Shown here in pieces: positions 1 to 5,290 of a DNA stretch of 9,411 nt. Under the pieces are notes generated by a model. That model saw only the letters and a list, made by a program, of their open reading frames with translations, was not told the origin of the DNA and did no database searches. This DNA comes from CAZBQG01 sp964493945 (GTDB lineage Bacteria > Pseudomonadota > Alphaproteobacteria > Rhodospirillales > UBA2165), in the NCBI GenBank assembly GCA_964493945.1, contig CAZBQG010000179.1, positions 1 to 9,411 on the forward strand, read 5' to 3'. A program made the position numbers and the translations under genes. Position 1 is the first letter of the stretch. Each line of letters starts with the position of its first letter.

Positions 1-96
1 CCGAAGCTTTCTTCCATAACCTCACGTGTTGCACTTGATTTGAGAATCCAGCGCGGACTGACAATCGAAGCGGTAACAATGGACGCCGGCGAGTAA
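1..96 (+). CDS. C-terminal end of an unrecognised protein (partial, 5' end outside window)
   Basis: Frame 1 is open from the window edge to a TAA at 94-96, giving 31 residues that end in RGLTIEAVTMDAGE. The other two plus-strand frames are closed by stops within the first 40 bases. The gene reading is supported by an intrinsic terminator that begins about 35 bases after the stop. I do not recognise the protein family. The fragment is too short to show a domain, and it could be a chance open stretch. Confidence 0.5.
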   Translation, partial: PKLSSITSRVALDLRIQRGLTIEAVTMDAGE

Positions 97-131
97 TCGA
101 GCATCCAGCCGCAGCATCCTAAATAAAACGC

Positions 132-163
132 AAGCGCCGGCAAAAAAAAGGCCGGCGCTTTTT
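132..163 (+). terminator. Rho-independent terminator after the leftmost gene
   Basis: A perfect 10-bp inverted repeat (AAGCGCCGGC at 132-141, GCCGGCGCTT at 151-160) encloses a 9-base A-rich loop. The right arm runs into five T residues (159-163). It follows the TAA at 94-96, so it most likely ends that transcript. Read from the other strand, the stem is followed by a looser T-rich stretch, so it may also stop tRNA transcription arriving from the right. Confidence 0.9.
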
Positions 164-190
164 CATGCCCGAAACAAACCAAAAACAAAG

Positions 191-212
191 AGTTGGACAG
201 AAGTTGGACAGA
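191..212. repeat. Perfect 11-bp tandem duplication
   Basis: AGTTGGACAGA occurs twice head to tail with no mismatch (191-201 and 202-212). It lies between the terminator and the 3' end of the tRNA-His gene. No coding frame is evident across it. It could be slippage, a protein-binding repeat, or a remnant of an integration event at the tRNA. I saw no further copy of the full 11-mer in the window. Confidence 0.8.
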
Positions 213-245
213 AACTAGATGAAACCGCCTAAGTCATTGAAATAA

Positions 246-323
246 TGGGGCGAGTGAGGGGAATTGAACCCCCGACCTCTAGATCCACAATCTAGCGCTC
301 TAACCGACTGAGCTACACCCGCC
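246..323 (-). tRNA. tRNA-His (anticodon GTG)
   Basis: Read on the minus strand, the sequence folds into a full cloverleaf. It has an 8-nt 5' acceptor strand including the extra G(-1) typical of tRNA-His, a D arm beginning TAGCTCAG, and a 5-bp anticodon stem with GTG at 286-288 on the complementary strand. A T arm with loop TTCAATT and an encoded 3' CCA at 246-248 complete it. The discriminator is C73, so G(-1) can pair with C73 as histidyl-tRNA synthetase requires. Total length is 78 nt. One G-T pair is present in the acceptor stem. The structure is otherwise regular, so the gene is probably functional. Confidence 0.97.
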
Positions 324-334
324 ATAGCTGGCGT

Positions 335-343
335 CTTATACCA
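335..343 (-). promoter_or_regulatory. Extended -10 promoter element for tRNA-His
   Basis: On the minus strand TGGTATAAG (343 to 335) fits the extended -10 pattern TGnTATAAT with one mismatch. It lies 11 bases before the tRNA 5' end, close to the expected start point. No good -35 box is seen 17 bp upstream. A GC-rich discriminator follows, as is common for stable RNA promoters. Confidence 0.55.
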
Positions 344-419
344 AGGCTCAGGCGTGGGAGAAAGCCTTTGTGCCCCCCCGCTGGGCCACGGTTGTGATGG
401 GATCAGGTTAAGTTTTATA

Positions 420-479
420 TTTTTATTGATTAAAATTCGCAACTTGGTGAAACTGGCGGGGTCATTACAACAATGGGAG
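420..479 (+). promoter_or_regulatory. Upstream region shared with the second tauD-like gene (copy 1)
   Basis: Bases 420-454 align with 2401-2436 at about 28 of 36 positions with one gap: a T-tract, GATT, a second A/T stretch, GCAA and ending in ACT. Similarity resumes at a CAATGG motif just before the Shine-Dalgarno sequence (GGGAG, 475-479). TAAAAT at 431-436 is a possible -10 (5 of 6). No convincing -35 is visible. The conservation between paralogues implies either shared regulation or recent shared descent. Confidence 0.5.
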
Positions 480-487
480 CCAGTTAA

Positions 488-1324
488 ATGGCCATGAATA
501 TTAGACCTGTTTCGCCCAATTGCGGGGCCGAGATAAGCGGACTGGACCTGCGCCAGGAACTGGACGCCCAGAGGATCAACAAGATCCGCGCCGCCTGGCA
601 TGAATATCTGGTTCTAGTCTTTCCGGACCAGGAGCTATCGGACGAAGATCAGGTGCGCTTCATCGGCTATCTGGGCCAAGTCGGGGAATATATGCGTCCC
701 AAGGACTTGCAGGAGCGCCGATATCATCCCTCGGTGATGATGATCACCAATATCCGTGAAAACGGAGAGCCCATCGGCGCCATCCCCGATGGAGAAATGA
801 TGTTTCATGCCGATACCACCTACGCCTCCGATCCCCATGACGGCACATCGCTGTTTGCCCTCCAGGTGACCAAGGATGGCGGCCACACTTTATTTTCAAA
901 TCAATATAAGGTCTATAACGCCCTGCCCGATGCGATCAAGAAACGCCTTGCCGGGAAAGAGGCCATGCACGCCTTTGAATTCGGCACCACGGTCAAGACC
1001 AAGCACCGCTATGAGCGGACCGAAGGCGCCTTTCATCCCCATCCGGTGTTCAAACGCAATCCCCAGACCGGGCTCATGGCGGTCTATGTCTCGCCGCTCC
1101 TGACCGAGGAAATAATCGATTTCCCGGAAGATGAAGGCGAGGAATTGCTGCAAACCATTTACGAGATGCAAAAATGCGATGAATTCATCTTCGAACATGT
1201 CTGGCGCCAGGGTGATCTGGTCTTGTTCGACAACCGCTATCTGGCCCATGCCAGGACCGATTTCCCGGAAAATCAGATCCGCCAGTTACGCCGCGTCACA
1301 TTGCTCCGTGAAAACACCGTCTAG
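488..1324 (+). CDS. TauD/TfdA-family Fe(II)/2-oxoglutarate dioxygenase, copy 1
   Basis: A 278-residue protein, the usual length for the family that includes taurine and 2,4-D dioxygenases. These soluble enzymes couple 2-oxoglutarate decarboxylation to substrate hydroxylation. The iron ligands are visible as H107-A-D109 and distal H254. R265 lies 11 residues after the distal His and R269 15 after, the same spacing as H255/R266/R270 in E. coli TauD, where the first Arg binds 2-oxoglutarate. The start at 488 is chosen because GGGAG lies 8 bases upstream and the N-terminus aligns with copy 2. An in-frame ATG at 494 is the alternative. The stop overlaps that of the convergent pseudogene by three bases. 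The substrate is unknown, and the name TauD would over-claim. Protein identity to copy 2 is about 78%. Confidence 0.93.
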   Translation: MAMNIRPVSPNCGAEISGLDLRQELDAQRINKIRAAWHEYLVLVFPDQELSDEDQVRFIGYLGQVGEYMRPKDLQERRYHPSVMMITNIRENGEPIGAIPDGEMMFHADTTYASDPHDGTSLFALQVTKDGGHTLFSNQYKVYNALPDAIKKRLAGKEAMHAFEFGTTVKTKHRYERTEGAFHPHPVFKRNPQTGLMAVYVSPLLTEEIIDFPEDEGEELLQTIYEMQKCDEFIFEHVWRQGDLVLFDNRYLAHARTDFPENQIRQLRRVTLLRENTV

Positions 1325-2385
1325 CGGGTTTGGGCGGCGAAGGACCGTATAAAACCCGCCATCTTCGGGTCCATTTGACTAAGTTCGGCTGCTTTCTTGG
1401 CGATGGCGCCGTGCGAGACCGCTACCGGCGCAAACCCTAAGGCCTTGGCAATGTCGGCCCGGAAGGCGGGGCTCATGGAGATCCGCGCGATGCCTTGGCG
1501 CAAGGCGGAAGCCGCGCCTGTCTTCATGACCGGTGGGTCGAGAACGATATGGTCTAGATCCGAAGCCCCCAAGACCAGTTTGATAGCCTCCTATTTCCTG
1601 CCCGCCGGCCGGATGCCATGAACGAGCCGGTGGAAATCACTGAATGAGGGAAGCCCACCCCCTTCCCCGCCCCGCACGGGCCATTGCCAAAGACCCATCA
1701 CATGGCCGGTGCGGACCACGGTGGGTTCGACCAATTGGCGGTACATACTGGCGCTGGAGGCAAAGATATTCACTTCACCGTCCATCAGTGCCGGGATGAC
1801 GAAGCGCGCACTTTTGTAGCCCGCCACATAGCGGTATTTGACGCCCAAAAGATCCAGACTGAGCCGGGCCAGGATATCGCTGCTGGATCCAGACCGTGTG
1901 CCACCTAGTTTCAACCCCTTGGCCTTAAGGATATTGGCGCCATTTTTGAGCCCACCGGGCAAGGCGTCGATGCGCATGAATTGGACCCGGCCGGCCGAAC
2001 GGTAACCGCCGATCAAGGTGAAATCCTTAGTTGTGAATTTAGGCCCGGCCCGCCCGGGGAGCTGGCCCAACCAGCGCCAAGAGGTGAAAAAAATTACTGA
2101 GCCGCCCCGGGTGCCCCTGGAAAAAACAAATTTTTGGGCCTTTCGCCCCCGCGCGTCCGGCAGATTTTTGACCACGACGCCAGGTTTTCCCGCCACATGC
2201 CCGCCCAGATGGCGGGCCAGGACACGGGAGAACAAATCAATTTGACTTCCCGACCGCAACCCGTTGATCAGGGTCACGGTCTTGCCTTCGAAACATTCCG
2301 CGCCAAACACCGGTGAAACCCAGCCCAGGAGCGCAAAGCCCAGCGCGGCATAAGCCAATAGAGTTGGAGTACGGTGAATTAAAAT
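1321..2385 (-). pseudogene. Inactivated Bug/TctC-type periplasmic substrate receptor
   Basis: One minus-strand frame from about 2385 to the TAG at 1321-1323 encodes a protein of the tripartite tricarboxylate transporter receptor (Bug) type. It has an N-terminal hydrophobic signal (AYAALGFALLGW, cleavage likely after VFGA), then CFEGKTVTLI, a two-lobe body with SGSSSDILARLSLDLLG, and the typical C-terminal ALRQGIARI / AFRADIAKALGF region. Two lesions are visible. An amber TAG at 1591-1593 interrupts the reading frame, yet the same frame continues as EAIKLVLGASDLDHIVL. The best-placed initiation site, 7 bases after GGAG, is ATT at 2383-2385 instead of ATG. A weaker TTG at 2358 is in frame. Motifs usually rich in G and P (GGxxD, PGAG) read SGSQID and PDAR here. 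No TctA/TctB membrane genes are nearby. Read-through expression is not excluded. Confidence 0.85.
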
Positions 2386-2400
2386 ATCCCCTCTCCACAG

Positions 2401-2452
2401 TTTTTGTTTGATTCAAATTGGCAATTTAGAGAGACTGTAACAAGCAATGGAA
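2401..2452 (+). promoter_or_regulatory. Upstream region shared with the first tauD-like gene, containing a 13-bp palindrome
   Basis: This is the counterpart of 420-479. It contains the palindrome AAATTG-G-CAATTT (2415-2427) and, overlapping it, TTTGA-T-TCAAA (2407-2417). The 13-bp palindrome has the size of a dimeric regulator site. In copy 1 the matching stretch keeps only about 4 of 6 paired positions. The element lies in the divergent gap between this gene and the Bug pseudogene, so it may once have controlled both. No certain -10/-35 pair can be named. Confidence 0.45.
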
Positions 2453-2454
2453 TT

Positions 2455-2470
2455 TTGCTAAATCTAGCAA
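2455..2470 (+). promoter_or_regulatory. Leader hairpin directly before the Shine-Dalgarno of tauD-like copy 2
   Basis: TTGCTA (2455-2460) and TAGCAA (2465-2470) form a 6-bp stem with a 4-base loop. It is immediately followed by GGGGGG (2471-2476), which is 7 bases before the ATG at 2484. Copy 1 has no equivalent. The stem could affect ribosome access or mRNA stability. It has no terminator T-tract. Confidence 0.4.
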
Positions 2471-2483
2471 GGGGGGCTTTGCG

Positions 2484-3317
2484 ATGACCATAAAAATTAA
2501 TCCTGTTTCGCCGATCTGCGGTGCGGAGGTTACAGGTTTGGATTTGCGCCAGGAACTGGACGCAGACACCATCAAAACCATCAAAGACGCTTGGCATGAA
2601 CATCTGGTTCTGATCTTCCGCGACCAGCAAATTTCAACTGAGGATCAGGTTCGCTTCATCGGCTATCTGGGCAAGGTGGGCGAATATATGCGGCCCAAGG
2701 AGCTGCAAACGAGAGAATATCATCCGGCGGTGATGATGATTACCAATATCCGCGAGAACGGCGAGCCCATCGGCTCGGTTCCCGACGGCGAAATGATGTT
2801 TCACTGCGATACCACCTATGCCGCCGATCCTCATGACGGCACGTCGCTTTTTGCCTTGCAGGTAACCCAGGATGGGGGGCAGACCATGTTTTCCAATTCT
2901 TATATGGTCTATGACGCCCTGCCGGATGCGATCAAAGAACGCTTGGCCGGGAAAGAGGCCATGCATGCCTTTGAATTCGGCACCACGGTCAAGACCAAAC
3001 ACCGTTATGAGCGCACCGAAGGCGCCTACCATCCCCATCCGGTGTTCATCCGCAATCCCCAGAGCGGGCGCATGGCGGTCTATGTGGCGCCGCTTCTGAC
3101 AGAGGAAATCATTGATTTTCCGGAAGAAGAAGGCGATGAATTGCTCAAAGCCATTTACGAAATCCAGGAAAGCAAGGAATTCGTCGTTGAACATCAATGG
3201 CGCAAGGGTGATTACGTCCTGTTCGACAACCGCTATCTGACCCATGCAAGGCATGATTTTCCGACCGATCAAATCCGCCAGATGCGCCGCGTGACCCTGC
3301 TCAAAGAGGCCGCCTAG
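2484..3317 (+). CDS. TauD/TfdA-family Fe(II)/2-oxoglutarate dioxygenase, copy 2
   Basis: A 277-residue paralogue of the gene at 488. It has the same predicted catalytic set: H107-C-D109, H254, R265 and R269. The segments GEYMRPK, VMMITNIRENGEPIG, AFEFGTTVKTKHRYERTEG and PLLTEEIIDFP are identical in both copies, which suggests the substrate pocket is largely kept. Differences cluster in residues 21-45 and 222-245 and at X108 of the HxD motif (Ala in copy 1, Cys here). The start is fixed by GGGGGG 7 bases upstream and by alignment with copy 1. The RutE-like gene follows after 33 bases, so the two are probably co-transcribed. The hydroxylated substrate is not known. Sulfonates, phenoxyacids, phosphonates and amino acids are all substrates of relatives. 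Confidence 0.93.
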   Translation: MTIKINPVSPICGAEVTGLDLRQELDADTIKTIKDAWHEHLVLIFRDQQISTEDQVRFIGYLGKVGEYMRPKELQTREYHPAVMMITNIRENGEPIGSVPDGEMMFHCDTTYAADPHDGTSLFALQVTQDGGQTMFSNSYMVYDALPDAIKERLAGKEAMHAFEFGTTVKTKHRYERTEGAYHPHPVFIRNPQSGRMAVYVAPLLTEEIIDFPEEEGDELLKAIYEIQESKEFVVEHQWRKGDYVLFDNRYLTHARHDFPTDQIRQMRRVTLLKEAA

Positions 3318-3320
3318 GGG

Positions 3321-3340
3321 CCGGGCTGCCGGCCGCCCGG
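3321..3340 (+). promoter_or_regulatory. GC-rich intercistronic hairpin abutting the RutE-like gene's ribosome binding site
   Basis: CCGGGC (3321-3326) and GCCCGG (3335-3340) can pair around an 8-base loop. The right arm overlaps the beginning of the GGGGAG Shine-Dalgarno sequence (3339-3344) of the gene that starts at 3351. There is no T-tract, so it is not a standard terminator. It may instead tune translation of the downstream gene or protect the upstream message. Confidence 0.45.
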
Positions 3341-3350
3341 GGAGAACCTA

Positions 3351-3992
3351 ATGAGCGACGAGCTAGAACCGGCCCGGGCCGAAATCCGGGCCTTGCGTGG
3401 ACGAATCAAGCGCCTTGACGATGACGCCATGGATCTTTTGTTCCGCAAGGCCCGGTCTCATTCTGCCTGGATTCCGGAAGAAATTTCAGACGAAAGGTTG
3501 CGCGAACTCCATGAACTGATGAAACACGGGCCGACGGCGTCCAACGGATTGTCGGCCCGTATCATTTTCGTCAAATCCGTTGCCGCCAGGAAAAAACTGC
3601 GCCCGGCCATGCCGCCCGATAATCTGGAACAGACCATGAGCGCGCCGGTCACCGCCATCATCGGCTGGGACTGGGATTTCTTCGAACTTCTGCCCCGCCT
3701 CTTCCCGCGCGAGGGTCTGAACGAAGCCTACCGCAAGGACCCGGACAGGATACAAAATGTGGGTCTGCTCAATGCCAGTATGCAATGCGCCTATTTTATT
3801 TTGGCGGCGCGCGGTCTGGGTTTTGACACGGGCGCGGTGAACGGCTTCAACAATGAGATCATTGATGAGGCCTTCTTCGCCGGAACCAAAATCAAATCCA
3901 TTATCCTTTGCAATTTGGGCGAAGCCGATCTGGATCATCTTCATCCGCCCCATCCTAGGCTGGATTTCGACGAGGTCTGCAAGATCATCTGA
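3351..3992 (+). CDS. RutE-like nitroreductase-family FMN reductase
   Basis: A 213-residue protein that matches the RutE/HadB branch of the nitroreductase family along its length. RutE is an FMN-dependent NAD(P)H enzyme credited with reducing malonic semialdehyde to 3-hydroxypropionate in pyrimidine breakdown. Recognisable blocks are ARSHSAW (34-40), MKHGPTASN (57-65), NLEQTMSAPVTAII (91-104), NASMQCAYFILAARGLGFDTG (141-161), DEAFFAG (172-178) and the C-terminal PRLDFDEVCKII. Relative to E. coli RutE (about 196 residues) it has some 15 extra, charged, probably helical residues at the N-terminus, and GLSARI replaces CSPARI. The start has GGAG 6 bases upstream. No rutABCDF genes are nearby. It sits 33 bases behind a dioxygenase, so it may act on that enzyme's aldehyde product. 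That is inference. Confidence 0.88.
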   Translation: MSDELEPARAEIRALRGRIKRLDDDAMDLLFRKARSHSAWIPEEISDERLRELHELMKHGPTASNGLSARIIFVKSVAARKKLRPAMPPDNLEQTMSAPVTAIIGWDWDFFELLPRLFPREGLNEAYRKDPDRIQNVGLLNASMQCAYFILAARGLGFDTGAVNGFNNEIIDEAFFAGTKIKSIILCNLGEADLDHLHPPHPRLDFDEVCKII

Positions 3993-4030
3993 CGGCACGC
4001 TACTTTTTTTCTCCATCCGGGCTCCAAAAA

Positions 4031-4039
4031 TGTTATACT
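4031..4039 (+). promoter_or_regulatory. Possible extended -10 promoter before the third dioxygenase
   Basis: TGTTATACT fits the extended -10 consensus TGnTATAAT with one mismatch, 33 bases before the ATG at 4073. No good -35 box is present, which extended -10 promoters tolerate. The 80-base gap after the RutE-like gene is long enough to hold a promoter. Confidence 0.45.
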
Positions 4040-4072
4040 CCACTTGGTTTCAATGAACTCGGGGTGGGGAGC

Positions 4073-5128
4073 ATGAATCCTTTGGATATTGCGCGCGAGG
4101 TGGTGGTGCCGGGGCAGCCGGTGGTCGATCCGGCCTGCTGGACGCCAGACGAATTGACTGCCCGTGATGATTGGCTGTTTCAGGTGGATGGGGACCAAAT
4201 CAATGATCTAGCGGCCATGGCCCGGGGCATCGAGGAGAAGATTGGCGGCGATGCCAACGGGCTGATGGCACTGGAGGCGGCGGATTTTGATCTGGGCGCC
4301 TTCGCCCCGGTCATTGAGGCGGTGAAACATAACGTCACCGAGGGGCCCGGACTGTCCCTCATCCGTGGCCTGCCGGTCGAGAAATGGGGAAAATTGCGCT
4401 CGGCCACCGTCTATTGGGGGCTGGGGCGTCATCTGGGGCGTGCCAAGCCTAACAATCCTGAAGGCGAGATGTTCGGCCATATCGCCGATATGGGGAAGGA
4501 TTACGACAATCCCGACCACCGGGGCTATCAGACCAGCGCCGAGATGTATTTTCACTCGGACCAGAACGATCTTCTGACCCTGCTGGCCATGCAAAAGGGA
4601 AAATCCGGCGGCATCACGAAAGTGGTCAGTTCGGTCAATGTCCATAATGTTATGTTGGAACGGCGCCCGGATCTGGTGGAGATTCTGGCCCAGCCTCTGA
4701 CCTATAGCTGCCACGGAGAGGAAGGACCCCATCAGGGTCCCTGGTTCGAAAGCCCGGCTATCACCTATGTGGATGGCGGAATTTCGGTCTCGGGCGGTTT
4801 CAAACATATCGAGAAGGGCCACAAATTGCCGGGGCGCGCGCCCCTGACCGAAAAGCAATTGGAGGCCTACGCCTTCTTTGAAAATATTTGCGAGGAGTTC
4901 CATTTCGGTACTGTCTTCGAGCCCGGCGACATGCCCATCCTCAACAGCCATGTGACGTTGCATGCCCGGACCGCCTTTGAAGACTGGCCCGAAGTTGAGC
5001 GTCGGCGTCATTTTTGGCGCATGTGGCTGCATCTGGAAGGCCCCCGCCCCCGGGCACCTTTTTTCGAACATTGGAAAGACGGCATCTGGGTCGAGGAAGG
5101 AGGCCGCAAGATCACCCTGGGTGCTTAA
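4073..5128 (+). CDS. TauD/clavaminate-synthase-like Fe(II)/2-oxoglutarate dioxygenase
   Basis: With the ATG at 4073 the protein has 351 residues. It belongs to the longer TauD-superfamily branch that includes clavaminate-synthase-like and amino-acid hydroxylating enzymes. The iron ligands are H161-S-D163 (in YFHSDQNDLLTLLAM) and H297 (in LNSHVTLHART). Candidate 2-oxoglutarate arginines are R311, R312 and R316 in the RRRHFWRMWLHLEG segment. An N-terminal helical region of about 90 residues precedes the jelly-roll fold. A GTG at 4064, three codons upstream, is an alternative start; the ATG is preferred because GGGG at 4061-4064 lies 8 bases ahead of it. No signal peptide is seen, so it is cytoplasmic. 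It is only distantly related to the twin dioxygenases and should use a different substrate. The reaction is unknown, probably hydroxylation or desaturation. Confidence 0.9.
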   Translation: MNPLDIAREVVVPGQPVVDPACWTPDELTARDDWLFQVDGDQINDLAAMARGIEEKIGGDANGLMALEAADFDLGAFAPVIEAVKHNVTEGPGLSLIRGLPVEKWGKLRSATVYWGLGRHLGRAKPNNPEGEMFGHIADMGKDYDNPDHRGYQTSAEMYFHSDQNDLLTLLAMQKGKSGGITKVVSSVNVHNVMLERRPDLVEILAQPLTYSCHGEEGPHQGPWFESPAITYVDGGISVSGGFKHIEKGHKLPGRAPLTEKQLEAYAFFENICEEFHFGTVFEPGDMPILNSHVTLHARTAFEDWPEVERRRHFWRMWLHLEGPRPRAPFFEHWKDGIWVEEGGRKITLGA

Positions 5129-5290
5129 ACAGGTATACCAACCCTTAGTCCTTTTCGTCTAGGTTAGGCGCCGCTTTGTGATCTATAACCAAAAGGGCCA
5201 GTTTTTCTGTCATCCGGTGGATTTTAGATAAAAATTGGTGTAGGGTTTTTCACCCGCTGAATGGGCGAGTTCGTATATGAGGCTTGATCG
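5129..5290 (+). other. 162-base intergenic gap before the radical SAM cassette
   Basis: The gap carries AT-rich stretches around 5184-5235, including CTATAAC near 5183-5189 and TAGATAAAAAT near 5226-5236. Either could be part of a promoter, but no -35/-10 pair stands out. No terminator with a stem and T-tract is seen. GAGG at 5279-5282 serves as Shine-Dalgarno for the GTG at 5291. The length suggests that the cassette has its own promoter or leader. Confidence 0.35.

Noticed and set aside
215..601. Minus-strand open frame of 128 codons overlapping the tRNA
   Set aside because: It contains the well-known spurious translation of a tRNA gene (AQSVRALDCGSRGRGFNSP) and runs into the antisense of the first dioxygenase.
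1591..1593. Amber codon as pyrrolysine or programmed read-through
   Set aside because: No pylT/pylS genes are in view, receptors of this family are not known to use it, and other conserved positions of the gene have also decayed. Simple nonsense mutation is the more economical reading.
2634..3272. 212-codon minus-strand frame antisense to tauD-like copy 2
   Set aside because: It is a codon-bias shadow. A similar but shorter frame lies antisense to copy 1 because the sense genes are paralogous. It has no family resemblance and no plausible ribosome binding site.
488..3317. Composite transposon or insertion sequence formed by the tauD-like repeats
   Set aside because: There is no transposase and no terminal inverted repeats, and the flanking copies are ordinary enzyme genes about 78% identical in protein.
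3993..4010. Terminator after the RutE-like gene at the T-run 4004-4010
   Set aside because: Seven T residues are present, but no adequate stem lies directly before them.
4208..5071. 287-codon minus-strand frame antisense to the third dioxygenase
   Set aside because: The sense strand has complete iron-ligand motifs, while the antisense product is a low-complexity mixture with no recognisable domain.
5129..5290. Cobalamin or SAM riboswitch ahead of the radical SAM gene
   Set aside because: The gap is only 162 bases, and I could not find a cobalamin-riboswitch B12-box-like motif or a SAM-riboswitch stem set. Only short GGG/CCC pairings are visible.
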